From Tricholoma matsutake (taxonomy: Eukaryota > Basidiomycota > Agaricomycetes > Agaricales > Tricholomataceae), in the NCBI GenBank assembly GCA_026075535.2, contig AP026542.1, positions 5,580,001 to 5,644,000 of the forward strand: 64,000 bases of DNA, read 5' to 3'. This document shows, in pieces, positions 41,995 through 53,204 of the stretch. Position 1 is the first letter of the stretch; every line of letters starts with the position of its first letter. The notes under the pieces are model-generated. The model was not told the DNA's origin and did no database searches. It saw only the letters and a list, made by a program, of their open reading frames with translations. The translations under genes were made by a program, and so were the position numbers.

Positions 41995-43899
41995 GTGCAT
42001 GCCCCTAATACAGTGCGTGCTTACACTTTTTTTAAGCTTCGCTCAATGAGGTTCACTGCTTCAATGACCTTCACTTCACCTCTTGCTGTCTTGCCAAAGC
42101 CAAGCTTAGGCTCACCATTTAAAGGTCAAAAGACCAAGTTGTCCAAGCTGCTGATCACATGCAAGCAAGCACTCGCTGCTCCTGATGCCCATCAGGGCCC
42201 ATTGTCCCCATTGTTACCACTGCTGACGCTGACTGAGGAGGGCACACAGTCCCCACCACCTGCTGCCATTGACAATCATACACATAGACCTTCTGAGATG
42301 CCTGGGGTGCCTGCAAACATGCATACACCTACCTTGCTGACAACAGATTCTGACTCTGACGATTCACTTTCTTCCTGTGACTACTCTCTGCTTGTACCAA
42401 AGATAAAGATGGCCGCAACAGGTTCTGCCGAGTGTCTTCATGCAGAACCAAAGCACATCCCACTGCTCACCCCTGGCATAGTGACACCTATGGTTATGTG
42501 TCAATGGGAAATGGCCTGCGTTGATTTCTTCAGGGCTAACAAGAAATTTTTGGAAGACGAGCATGTGGCAGCTGTTTTGCCTGGACTGAAAGATATGTGA
42601 GCTCGAGACTGGGTTGCTACACATGGAGATCACCTTTTTGAACTGGCGTTCGCAGATTTCATCAAGGAGCTGCAAAAGGAGTTCCTTGCAGATGGCTGGG
42701 ATGATAAGCTCCATGTGAGAATTTGCAACTCATGGCTCAAATCATCTGATTCCTTTCCCAACTGGGTGAATGACATTTGACATCTGAACATTGTCCTCTG
42801 TAATACCGAGTACTACTTCTCAGATGTAGCTCTCCACCTGCAACTCGATAGTCTCTTAGATGCTGACTTACGAAACTGCTGCAAGAATCGCAATATCAAG
42901 GAGGTCGTCAATAAGATTGCAAAGGACACTCTTGAAAAGATGGATGAGGCTCAACTGACTTGCTGGATTGCTGAAGTGTGGAAGCTGGCCAAAGAATGAG
43001 CAAATGACATGAAGTGCTACCTGGAGGCTGCAGAGGATCTTCAATGGATGCCAAAAAGACAAGCCCTCATGAATCCTTCACGAAATGCTAACACTGTGGG
43101 AAGTTACAAGCCACGAGGTGGCTCCACATCATCCATGCTGAGCATGTCTGCATCTTCTTCCTGTAAGCCTCCCTGCCTGACTGAAAACAAGTGCTCACTG
43201 CTGTTCAAACATCAGGGCTGCTTGAAATGTTGGCGAGGTTATCAGAACCATTGCACAACGGATTGCCCTGAGTTCCTGGATGGACGCAACTATAAAGAGA
43301 TAACAGAAGATATGCTGCTTGGCCAAAAGCATCAGAGCAATGTTCCATCGGGAAGCAGACCAGTGGGAATGGTGGCTGGGGCCTTGACACATATTGAGGA
43401 GTTGGCGGAGGATGAGAACTCATTTGTGGCAGGTGTAGTAATGCCTTCGGTGGTGCTGGGATCTGGATCTGAGATGGAGGACGAGGAGGTAAGCCCTCTC
43501 ACCATCCTGCATCTGCACTGGCCATGCACATTGTTGGGACCTGCAGCTGACAAACCAGTTACAGTAAATGGTATGCTGGACTGTGGTGCACACATCATGC
43601 TCATCGACAATGTGCTGGTTGAAAACCTAGGTTTATGTCGCTTCCACCTGCACAAGCCGCTGCCTATCTCTGTGGCACTAGGTAACATGACATCATCTGA
43701 AAACCACCTGTATGCATATGTGAAAATCACACCTTACACTCTGGACTCTGCATGGACATCTCAAACTGTGAAAGCTGTTGTTATACCAAACTTATGTGTA
43801 CCTCTGTTACTTGGACTGCCCTTCCTTTCTGTAAACTGTATTGTAGCCAATTTTAGAGAGTTACTGCTATTGACAAAACAAGTGGCTATGGTTTGTTAA
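41995..43899 (+). pseudogene. Family C copy 1 Gag-protease
   Basis: One frame throughout, broken by TGA at about 42598, 42778 and 42998. The Gag part has AECLHAEPKHIPLLTPG and MCQWEMACVDFFRANKK. A Cys-rich knuckle follows (LLFKHQGCLKCWRGYQNHC, then CPEF), and after an acidic linker comes the protease with GMLDCGAHIMLID (catalytic DCG) and IPNLCVPLLLGLPFLSVN. The minus-strand copy at 53.2-55.0 kb is collinear, which confirms the frame. At two of the three stops copy 2 has His (CAT). Confidence 0.88.
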
Positions 43900-44024
43900 A
43901 CCCACCTGCACCTAAGCCTCAGAAGAGGCTGATCAACACGAGGCTTGCCAGAGTGGACACTAAGAGAAACAAAAACCTGATGCTGGTGGAGCTGGTTGAG
44001 GTTTGCAAGCAGTGTCTGGCAGAC

Positions 44025-44447
44025 TATAAGGGCAACCTCAGCCTCTAGCAAAGGGAAATCCGAAGTTAAAATTATGCTACATAATACAGGGATTGGGGGC
44101 GCACCTAGCAAAGGGAAATCCAAAGAGAAAACTCTAAAGATCCCTTTGCCAGTGCCCAGTATATGTGAAAACTGCAAAAATCAAATAATAACTAAAAATA
44201 GAAAAGGTGGAGATAGGCTGATCAAGGCGACTGCATGACATAATACCAAGGGGTAGATGTCAGAAGGGTACTCTGTCTCTAAATATAAAACTGTCAACAT
44301 GCACAAATGTGATAGAAAGGGAAATTAGTAATAAAATAAGGGGAAAATCATAGAAAATGAAGAATAGAAGGAAACAAGGTGAGAAAAAATATAGGACAAA
44401 CATAAAAAATAGGAGAAACACGTGGGACACCCTCTAGTCCCCTTACA
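44025..44447 (-). repeat. Family A element 3, 3' LTR
   Basis: 423 bp, TATAAGGG to CCCCTTACA. The next sense-strand bases, TTAGAGGGGGGGTGA, are the polypurine tract. Confidence 0.96.
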
Positions 44448-44694
44448 TCACCCCCCCTCTAAGATGCATTTGAAATTGCATATGACCAAAGTCACTGACT
44501 TGAATGCGACATGGTGCAGCAGTGTGCTGTTGGTGGAACTCCTTGACCAACCAAGGGGTGTTCACATCGGACTCCTCGACCCATGAGTTCTCCTCATACC
44601 CATAACCCTTCCAGTGTACCAAATACTGGAGCTTCCCTCGACGTAACTGGCTGTCCAAGATTGACTCGACTTCATACTGGGGTTCTCCCTCCAT
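44443..44694 (-). pseudogene. Element 3 chromodomain
   Basis: EGEPQYEVESILDSQLRRGK leads into LQYLVHWKGYGYEENSWVEE, a chromodomain with aromatic cage-type residues, at the extreme C-terminus of integrase. A frame shift at about 44700 separates it from the 651-codon frame upstream. Its last residues run into the LTR. Confidence 0.9.
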
Positions 44695-44715
44695 GACTGT
44701 AGGTGGCAGTGGTGG

Positions 44716-46671
44716 TCATGAATGGCATCCTGGAAAAGGATCTGAGGGAGCTGGAAGGAGTTTCATGATGTGGAAGACTGGGTGAAGTCTAGACATGGAG
44801 GCTGGGAGGTGTAGGCGATAGGCATGTGTTCCAATGCACTTGACAATGGGGAAAGGTCCCAGGAAGTGATGGGAGAGTTTTTTGGATGGACGGGTAGTGG
44901 AGATGTCACTGGAGTCAAGATAAACTTGATCACCAACCTTGTACTGCAGCGTTGGAGAGTGGTGTTGATTGTAGAAACGTGCCATGTCGTCCTTTGCCTT
45001 CACCAAGGCCGCCTTCGCTTCCTCCAAACTGTCCATCATGCATTCCATGAACTCATTCACTGTCTCAATATGTGAGGGGGCTTGGTGAGGTTCAAATCCC
45101 ATGCGTGGATGCTGTCCAGTGTCCAAGAAGAAGGGGGTTTGTTGAGTGGAAGCATGGACATGATTGTTGTATCCAAACTCAGCCAGGGGAAGGAGATCAT
45201 CCCAATCATCCTGGCATTCATTGACGAAGACATGGATGTACTGCTCCAACTCCTGGTTGACTTGTTCGGTCTGGCCATCAGTTTGTGGGTGATAAGCGGT
45301 CGAAGGGAGGAGTTTGATACCCAGAAGTTGGTACAGTTCATGAGTGAACTCTGCTATGAACTGAGGGCCACGGTCGGAAAGGAAGGCACCAGGGAGTCCA
45401 TGTAATTTCCAGACATGGTGAAGATAGAGGCGGGCGGCACCCAGGGCACTGACAGTGGTGTGAGTGGGAATGAAGTGAGCGCATTTCCCTGCAGAATCAA
45501 CTGTGCACATCACCGCATCAAACCTGTTCGACTCTGGAAACTCCACCACAAAGTTGACACTGACAACATCCAAACGACTTTCTGGGACAGGGAGAGGGTG
45601 TAGCTCACCAATGGGTTTGCGACGAGGAATCTTGGTGCATAAGCAAAGGTCACAAGTACGACAATACTGACCAATGAGCTGTGACATCTGCAGCCACCAA
45701 TAATTCCGTGAGGTGAGCTCCAAGGTCTTCCAGCATCCAGGGTGACCAGCAATCCGTGAGTCGTGGTGTTGGGATATGATATGTCGACGATGGTCTGGGT
45801 CGTTGGGTATGTAGATGTGATCCCGGAAATACAACAAGTCCTCCTTTTCAGCCCACTCTGCCACATGTAAGGAGAGGGTAGATCCCTTCCTCAGTTCCTT
45901 AACAGCTTGGGCCATGACATCCTCATATAAACCACTATGGTTTGCATGACGGATGTCACGTAGGATGTCCTGCTCCTTGACCTGGGGTGCGATACCTTCC
46001 AATGCCCAGATTGTAAACAGGTTTGGCTGCAACAACACAATGTCTTGATTGTCATCACTACCATCCCCATGATCCACACGTCGGGAGAGGGCATCAGTCT
46101 TCCCCATGCTGTGACCTGGATGGTGGTGCAAGGAGAAGTCGAACCTGGATAGATACAGGGACCAACAAGCTTGATGATGGTTCAATTTTTTGGCAGTCAT
46201 AAAGTATTCGAGATTCTTGTGATCCGTCCAAATTTCCACCTTGTGTAGGGCACCCTCGAGGAAGTGTTGCCACTCCTCAAGCACACGCATTATCACCAAC
46301 ATCTCCTTGTCATGGATCTCATAGTTTTGTTCCACAGCACTAAGGCTTTTGGAGTAGAATGCAACAGGATGCCACTTCTGGTCCTCTGGAGACTGCTGAG
46401 ACAACACGGCGCCTGTCGCAAAGTCAGAACTGTCAGCTTCTACACGAAAAGGGCATGAATCGTCAGCAAAGGTAAGGATGGGAGCAGAAGTGACCATCTC
46501 TTTAAGCTTTTCGAATGCCTCCTGCTGTGCATTGTCCCACCGCCATGTTTCCTTGCCAGTCAAGTCAACAGTGGTTGTGCATGATGTGAGAAATCCTTGA
46601 TAAAACACCGGTAAAAATTGATGAAGCTTAAAAAGGACTGCACCTCTTTCTTGTTTGTGGGCGTCGGCCAT
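44716..46671 (-). pseudogene. Element 3 RNase H-integrase (651 codons)
   Basis: The first ~33 residues are out-of-frame RT thumb sequence; the native frame starts at TTVDLTGKETWRWDNAQQEA. RNase H: EADSSDFATGAVLSQQ (about residue 80), YEIHDKEMLVIM, WTDHKNLEYF, TDALSRR. The integrase zinc finger (about residues 295-345) has HHDSRIAGH and CRTCDLC. The DDE core shows VVSVNFVVEFP, where the first catalytic Asp is Asn, LSDRGPQFIAEF (second Asp kept) and STAYHPQTDGQTEQVNQ (Glu kept). The GPF/SH3-like C-terminal part includes VGDQVYLDSSD. Long and well preserved, but it cannot encode an active integrase. Confidence 0.92.
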
Positions 46672-46802
46672 GCCGTGACCCCATTCACCTTGACCAGATC
46701 CATCTCTACCTGGCCCTCTGAGATAATCAGGCCAAGGTACTTGATCTTGGTCTTCTCAAACTTGCACTTGTCCTGGCAAAGGTAGAGTTTGTACTGTCGA
46801 AG

Positions 46803-47768
46803 TCAGTCCAAGATGAGGTGCATAATGTGATGATGCTCTTCCACTGTGCGAGTGAATATGAGGATATCATCGAGGTAGATACAGATGACGCCCTTGAGGA
46901 TGAGGTTGTGGAAGATGTCGTTCATCATGGTCTGGAAGGTGGCAGGACTATTAGTAAGGCCAAAGAACATGACGAGCGGTTCAAAAAGACCATGGTTGGT
47001 ACAAAAGGCTGCCTTCCACTCATCTCCCTTCTTTATCCTCACATTATTGTAACCCCAATGGACGTCGAGTTTGGTAAAGTATTGCACTCCACGGAGTTGG
47101 TTCACAAGTTTGGAGATGAGAGGTAGCAGGTAGCGATTTTTGACTGTGATGTCGTTGAGCCTTCTATAGTCTTGAACTGGACAAAGTGAGCTATCCTTCT
47201 TCTTGACAAAGAAAAAGGGAGAGGCCATGGGTGATTTGGATGGTCGAATACATCCAGAGGTTAGGTGTTTGTTGATGAATTGGTCGAGCTGTTGCTGTTC
47301 CTCAGGAGAAAGAGGATAGACCTTGCAGGAGGAAGGGGTTGCACCGGGGATGAGTTCGATGGCGTGATCCCACGGCTTGCATGCAGGGAGAGAATCAAAT
47401 GATTCCTTGGAGAACACATCCTCAAACTCATGAAGATGAGGGAGTAAGGAGTCAGTAGAGGATTTAGCAGTATTGTTTTTGTGGAAGGCCTCGGCAAGGC
47501 ACTGGGATATGTTCAATGTAGCACACACCTCATGTGATGGACAAATCGCAGTGTAGAAAATCCAATCCCCTTCCTCAACTTCCTCTGCTTCCTCCTCATC
47601 ATCATCTGAGTCTGGTATCAGATCAGGAACCCCCTCCAACTCCACATCAGGCAGAGGTAGGGGTCCAGCACGACACTTCTGAGTGCGTTGTACCGAGGTC
47701 CTTTGTCCACGGCGCTCTTGTCTGGCTTCCATGAAACAGGTGCGACAGCTGGATGGACATCGGCTCAT
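46803..47768 (-). pseudogene. Element 3 reverse transcriptase
   Basis: 321 codons. An acidic linker (PDSDDDEEEAEEVEEGDW) precedes [72 protein letters not shown], and the catalytic IYLDDILIFTRTVEEH with both Asp kept. The frame stops at HLILD followed by TGA; the corresponding codons in element 1 are GAG CGA. Upstream, PR ends at about 48006 with a gap of broken frame. Confidence 0.93.
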
Positions 47769-48005
47769 GGTGACCTCCCCAGTATGCCAGTTAACATCTG
47801 GGTTATGGTCTCAAAGCCACGGATAGCCCAAAATCACCTTCTGCTTCCCTAACTGAGTGACAGCAAAAAGTGTACGCTCACTATGATCTTTGTAATGGAG
47901 GACCAGGTCCACAACCTCTCGGATGGCACCAGCTTCATTTGGGGATCCATCCACATTATAAACAGGTATCAGATGCAAGAGCAAGCGAGTATTCAGGTGA
48001 TGTTG

Positions 48006-48347
48006 TCATGTGAGGTTAGCATCAATGAAGAGACCAGTAGCACCAGAGTCTAGGAGCGCAGAGACACCAAGTATCTGTCCAGTATCGGTAGTCTGTAGTT
48101 CAATCGCCAGGTTCAAGGAGTGTGCAGAGGGAGTGGATGCAACAATATATTTGCATGGTAGTTTGCGCTCCCATGATTTAATTTTGGGGCGTGAGGTAGA
48201 GGTAGAGAGAGGAGGGGCAGGTATGTCTTCACCCAACTTTGAAGGTTCAGAGAGGGGAATAGTCATGAAATCAGATTCATTCTCCGGGGATTCAACTGAC
48301 AAAACTTCAAAGTGGTTATGGACAGGCAATGAGGGCATACGATTCAC
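48006..48347 (-). pseudogene. Element 3 retropepsin
   Basis: CKLPCKYIVASTPSAHSLNL then LLDSGATGLFIDANL: the catalytic DSGAT is in its canonical form, unlike DSGVT in elements 1 and 2. The frame ends early at NLT, and the ILGYPWL part is in another frame. Confidence 0.88.
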
Positions 48348-49445
48348 TCACTGCGAATAGAAAAATCCTGCTCCTCTACACCCTCTAATTTGACCTCCTC
48401 TGCGACCTGACCCTTTGCTTCCTCGACATCTACAAGTGCCAACAGGTCCTGGAGGAGTTCATCTTGCCCCTCAGGGGTGAGTATGCAGATATCCTGATGA
48501 TGGGGGCACGCTCCAGCCATATGTCCAGTTTCCCCACAGCAGTAGCAGAGGTTTAACCTGTGTGCACGGCTATGGGCTGCATCAACATCCATTGGTACCA
48601 GAACATTGACGGCCAGTGCAGGAGTTTGACAGACAGGAATAGGGTTGCATTGGGGAAGGGTTCGATTGAAGATGTGGGATGTAGGAGTGGTAGTTGGAGC
48701 CTGGAATGCAGCATTGAATCACAGAGGGAAGCAGCTTCGTACCAAGCATAGATATCATCGTCTGCCGGACGTCCTTCCAACATCTGGGCAATCTGGTCCT
48801 GAATCTCCCGGTTGAGGCCTCGTTGGAACTTCACCACCACTGGTAGCCCACCCCCATATCCTGCCATGTCCACCAAGTCCTTAAACTCATCGATATAATC
48901 ATCCATGGATCAACATGCCTGGTGGTATGAGGATGACTCAAGTCGTGTCACTGCTCAGTGGCGCTCATTGAGGGGACAAAAGTGGTGTACAAACTCTGCT
49001 CAAAAGTCACCCCAAGTGGAGAAAGGTAGGGAACCAAGTTCTTTGGTTTGTCACAGAATACGGTCCACATAGAGATAGGCATGCTCAGATTTCATGTATG
49101 TGAAGGCCCAATAAATTTTTGCAGCTTCATCGACAAATTGATGTGACTGGAGACTGATATACAACTCACAGGAGTTAAGGAATGCATGTCCCTGCACACA
49201 TGCACCATTAAATTTGGTGGGGGGGGATGGTTTGATCTGGGCACGTTTGGCGACGCATCATTGTTGGGCATGCTTGGAGTCGTAATGGGGGAAATATTAG
49301 TCGTGGAGCTGGTCTGAAGTGTTCTGACAAAGTTTTCGATCATAGATTTAAGCAAATCAATTTGTGTGCATATTCCGGTAACATTGCTTTCAAGTGCGTC
49401 GAGGCGCTCTGATGCATCCATAGCGCTAGGGGGCGCATTTGGCAA
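48344..49445 (-). pseudogene. Element 3 Gag
   Basis: Three frames. N-terminal coiled coil with RLDALESNVTGICTQIDLLK (49092-49445), MDDYIDEFKDLVDMAGYGGG (48553-48906), and zinc knuckle CYCCGETGHMAGAC plus an Asp/Glu-rich tail (48344-48592). It overlaps the protease frame by four bases, as in element 1. A deletion near 48718 removes the DENRLTNAV segment. Confidence 0.9.
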
Positions 49446-49587
49446 AAATGGCGGCGTAATAAAGGCGAGACTATCTGGAACGGTGTGTAGGGACTCTGTG
49501 GAGCTTCAGGAAGCATTGTCCAGTCTGTACCTGCCTATCTTGGGCAGTGCATTCGCAATTTTCGGGCCTTAGGGGAGAGTTTTCTAC

Positions 49588-50010
49588 TATAAGGGCAACC
49601 TCAGCCTCTAGCAAAGGGAAATCCAAAGTTAAAATTATGCTACATAATACAGGGATTGGGGACGCACCTAGCAAAGGGAAATCCGAGGAGAAAACTCTAA
49701 AGATCCCTTTGCCAGTGCCCAGTATATGTGAAAACTGCAAAAATCAAATAATAACTAAAAATAGAAAAGGCGGAGATAGGCTGATCAAGGCCGCCGCATG
49801 ACATAATACCAAGGGGTAGATGTCGGAAGGGTACTCTGTCTCTAAATATAAAACTGTCAACATGCACAAATGTGATAGAAAGGGAAAATAGTAATAAAAT
49901 AAGGGAAAAATCATAGAAAATGAAGAATAGAAGGAAATGAGGCAAGAAAAAATATAGGACAAACGTAAAAAATAGGAGAAACACATGAGACACCCTCTAG
50001 TCCCCTTACA
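49588..50010 (-). repeat. Family A element 3, 5' LTR
   Basis: 423 bp. The self-priming pair is AGAGTTTTCT at 49576-49585 (plus strand) against AGAAAACTCT at 49689-49698. CATATACT in sense is at about 49720. Confidence 0.96.
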
Positions 50011-50015
50011 CAGAC

Positions 50016-51780
50016 AGGAAGATGGTGCCAGAAGTGGTAAAACCGCTTGATGTGGCAGGTATGATCAGAGAGCACATGGAAACCCTGAGTTTTCAGCAAA
50101 AAGTGGGGAACACTGAGAAGGAAATGCTCACCGAGTTCGCTGATGTATTCCAACCACTGCCACACATTGAAAAACTACCCCCTAATGTAACAGTGAAGAT
50201 CAAACTCAGGGATGCAGAACAAACAATCAAAACATGCACATACACTTGCCCCTGGAAATTTCGTGATGCATGGAAGACTTTGATCCAGGAACATCTGGAT
50301 GCAGGTTGGATCAGGCCATCTTCATCACCCCATGCTTTGCCAGCATTCATCATCCCAAAGCCAGATCCCTTGGTGCTACCAAGGTGGGTCAATGACTACC
50401 GACAGCTGAACAAAAATACAATTGCAGATTTGCACCCACTGCCATGGATTGATGATATTTTGAATGACTGTGCCAAAGGTAAAATCTGGGGAACTATTGA
50501 CATGATGAACAGTTTTTTCCAGACACCAATGGAGCCTGTGCATATCCCCTTGACAGCGGTCTCCACCCCATTTGGCCTGTTCTAATGGATGGTTATGCCG
50601 ATGGGCTTGAAAAACACGCCGGCGATCCATCAACACTGGGTTACAGCTGCTCTGCGCAAGTGGATTGGAAAGAAATGTCACATTTATTTGGACAACATTG
50701 TGATCTGGTCGAACACACTTGAGGAACATCGTGAAAACATATGCATCATCTTGGCAGCATTGAGGGAGGCTGGTCTATACTGCAACCCATAGAAGACTCA
50801 TTTTTTCCAACTGGAGATCGATTTCTTGGGTCATCATGTGTTGGCACGAGGAATCAAAGCAGACTCTAAGAAGATGGACTGCATCTTGAAGTGGCCATGA
50901 CCATGCTCTGCAAAGGAAGTGCACCAGTTTTTAGGTCTTGTCTGATATGTGTCATCTTTCTTACCACAGATCACTGAACACATGCATATTTTGACAGAGT
51001 TGACCTTGAAGGAGTGCAACAAGTCTTTTCCAGGCTGGGAGAGCAGACATGAATCCATGTTTGAGGCAATCAAAAAGGCAGTTGTTAGCAGGAAGTGCTT
51101 GACAATGATTGACTTTGCGCTGATGCCAGAACATAAGATTTTTGTGACGACAGATGCCAGTGACTACCAGTCTGGGGCAGTTCTCTCCTTCAGGGAATCA
51201 TGGGAGATGGCGCGCCCAGTCGCTTTCAATTCTATGATGTTCAAGGGAGCAGAACTGAACTACCCAGTGCACAAAAAGGAAATGCTAGCTATAATTTGTG
51301 TATTGCAAAGATGGCACTTGGATCTCATTGGAGTGCCCTTTATGGTGTATAACCATAAGACTCTAGAGAATTTCAATGGCCAGTGTGACTTGAGCTGGCG
51401 ACAAGCTTGATGGATGGAATTCATGTCGCAATATGACTGCAAGATTGTCTGTGTGAAAGGGGAGGAAAATTATGCAGCTGATGCATTGTCATGGACATCG
51501 TTCGAGGCGGAGGAAGTGGCATCTGTTCCATACCCACTTGACAACTGTGATTTGGTGACCATGATTCTAGGAATGAAGCATGATTCTTTCATGTGCACCC
51601 ATGTAATGGCAAAGTGGGCAATGTTGGCTCTGCCTGCACAGGTGATCACTATGACACTGACGATATCTGCAGATGGAGAACTACTAGATGACATCCACTC
51701 AGGTTATGTGGAGGACAGCTGGTGTACCCGTCTGCTTGAAGCGGTGTTCTTGCCACATGGAGTATGAAAAGTTGATGGAC
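50016..51780 (+). pseudogene. Family C copy 1 RT-RNase H
   Basis: Opens in frame at the CAGAC site. RT has LDAGWIRPSSSPHALPAFII, VNDYRQLNKNTIADLHPLP, GTIDMMNSFFQTPMEP, MVMPMGLKNTPAIHQHW and CHIYLDNIVIWSNTLEEH. The catalytic box is YLDN instead of YLDD. RNase H follows with TTDASDYQSGAVLS, NYPVHKKEMLAIICVL and the AADALSW end. TGA stops interrupt at about 50898 (WP*P), 50942 (LV*Y) and 51408 (QA*WMEF); other gypsy copies have Arg at such places. A TAA lies at about 50583. Confidence 0.9.
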
Positions 51781-51795
51781 TTCTGTATGTGGTGG

Positions 51796-52159
51796 TACAT
51801 ATTACAGGGAGTGGAGGTGCACCTAGCAAAGGGAAATCTGAAGAGAAAAGTCTAAGGACCCCTTTGCCAATGCCCAGTATATGTGAAGATTGCAAAAATC
51901 AAATAATAGTCTAAAAATAGAAATAGGCAGAAATAGGCAGATCAAGGCCACCAAATGACATCATACTAAGGGGTAGATGTTGGAAGTGGTACTCTGCCTC
52001 TAAATATAAAACTGTCAACATGCACAAATGTGATAGAAAGGGAAATTAGTAATAAAATCATAGAAAATGAAGAATAGAAGGAAATGAAGTGAGGAAAAAT
52101 ATAGGACGAACGTAAAAAATAGAAGAAACACACAGGGCACCCCCCCTAGTCCCCTTACA
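51796..52159 (-). repeat. Truncated solo LTR of family A
   Basis: Matches family A LTRs from TACATATTACAGGGA to the CCCCTTACA end and lacks about the first 60 bp (the sense 3' end). It abuts family C copy 1 on the left. No internal family A sequence is next to it. It lacks the R-U5 end and could not be a product of simple LTR-LTR recombination alone. Confidence 0.9.
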
Positions 52160-52560
52160 GTTGTTCACTGAACTGTACTCTCCTACATTGTTGAGCAGAA
52201 GTGAGCTGAAGTCTTCAGTTGTCACTAACAGCAGCCATACACTATCAGAGTTGAATTAGAACAAAAGTATAGTAAGCACATATGGGGAGTGTACCGAGAG
52301 GCAATCATGATGATGATAATGTGTCATCCCAGAGTCCAAAGACAGACTTTGAATGTCAACAGATAGGTGTTTACTGAAGTGTACTGTTGTACGTTAAATT
52401 GTTCAACAGAAAGGAGCAGAAGTATCAGGTGATCACTAACAATAGTCATACCCTCTCCATGAGGTGAAATGGAGCAAGGAAAAAGTCAGGTATATGGTGA
52501 GTGTAACAATAATCCAGAGTCCAAAGGTGGACCTCGAATGATGATGGACAGGTGAAACAC
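52160..52560. repeat. Diverged ~200-bp direct duplication
   Basis: Two units, starting near 52160 and 52366, share CACTGAA.TGTACT, a CACTAACA.AGYCATAC block and CCAGAGTCCAAAG with the following GACYTYGAATG. Identity is roughly 75% by eye. The function is unknown; LTR remnants of the adjacent family C copy are one possibility. Confidence 0.55.
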
Positions 52561-52705
52561 AGAGAGATTTTTAAAGAGAGTTTAATGAGGCAGTGAGGTG
52601 TGTCAATAGTCATCAATATGATGAGTAAGCCAGATGAGATCAGCCAGGATTACAGCACCATGGCCTTCACAGCCTCCTTTGTTTTACATATTGTGACATT
52701 GGGAT

Positions 52706-53196
52706 TAGGGCAAGGCAGGGGTTACCCCTGGGTGTCAGATCTCATACCCTTACCCCTGCCCCTGGGCACCCTACCCTTAGGGGTAAGGGTATGGAAACAT
52801 ATAAGGGTTGCCAAGGGTATGGGAGGGTTTGTCAAGGGTACAAGGGTTTGGCACAAAATCAACATATTTAGAGCAAAATTCATTTGAAAAGTGTTGATAA
52901 CTATCGTATTTACTATTAATATCACATATTAATACCTCTTATTAACATATGAAAGCCATTATCATGTTGGACAATCCCAAAATCTGAATTTAATTGATGA
53001 AAATCTTGAATATGAGTCTTTGTAGCTGAAAAAATCAAATGATATTCTTACATAAGCATACCCCTGGCATACCCCTGTACCCTTAGTAAGGGTACAGGGG
53101 TATGCAAGGGTATGAACTTCCAAACCCCTACCCTTACCCCTCATACCCTTAGCCCAAAAACACAAGGGTATATACCCCTACCCCTGCCTTGCCTTA
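52706..53196. mobile_element. Non-autonomous hAT element (491 bp)
   Basis: Inverted ends TAGGGCAAGGCAGGGGT and TAAGGCAAGGCAGGGGT, flanked by perfect 8-bp duplications ATTGGGAT (52698-52705 and 53197-53204). Subterminal DNA is full of CCCTTACCCCT and its inverse. No coding sequence. It sits at the 3' side of the family C copy 2 protease. Confidence 0.95.
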
Positions 53197-53204
53197 ATTG
53201 GGAT

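Larger units (their letters stand above)
44025..50010 (-). mobile_element. Family A element 3, nested in family C
   Basis: 5,986 bp with two LTRs of exactly 423 bp, flanked by CAGAC at 44020-44024 and 50011-50015. It keeps the longest set of family A frames but is defective: the RT frame ends in a TGA at 46803 where element 1 has CGA, a 1-bp deletion follows (shared with element 2), the first integrase Asp is Asn, and gag is split. The LTRs differ at a few positions only, so insertion is fairly recent compared with the host element. Confidence 0.96.
41890..51795 (+). mobile_element. Ty3/gypsy family C copy 1, interrupted by element 3
   Basis: Plus-strand gag and protease (41995-43899) and RT/RNase H (50016-51780) are separated by family A element 3, inserted with a CAGAC duplication. 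A TATA-like TTATAAAATC (41946-41955) lies upstream of gag; a similar CTTATAAAAC precedes gag in copy 2. Integrase and the 3' LTR are missing, and the right end meets a truncated family A LTR. No 5' LTR boundary was recognised, so the left limit is approximate. Confidence 0.75.
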
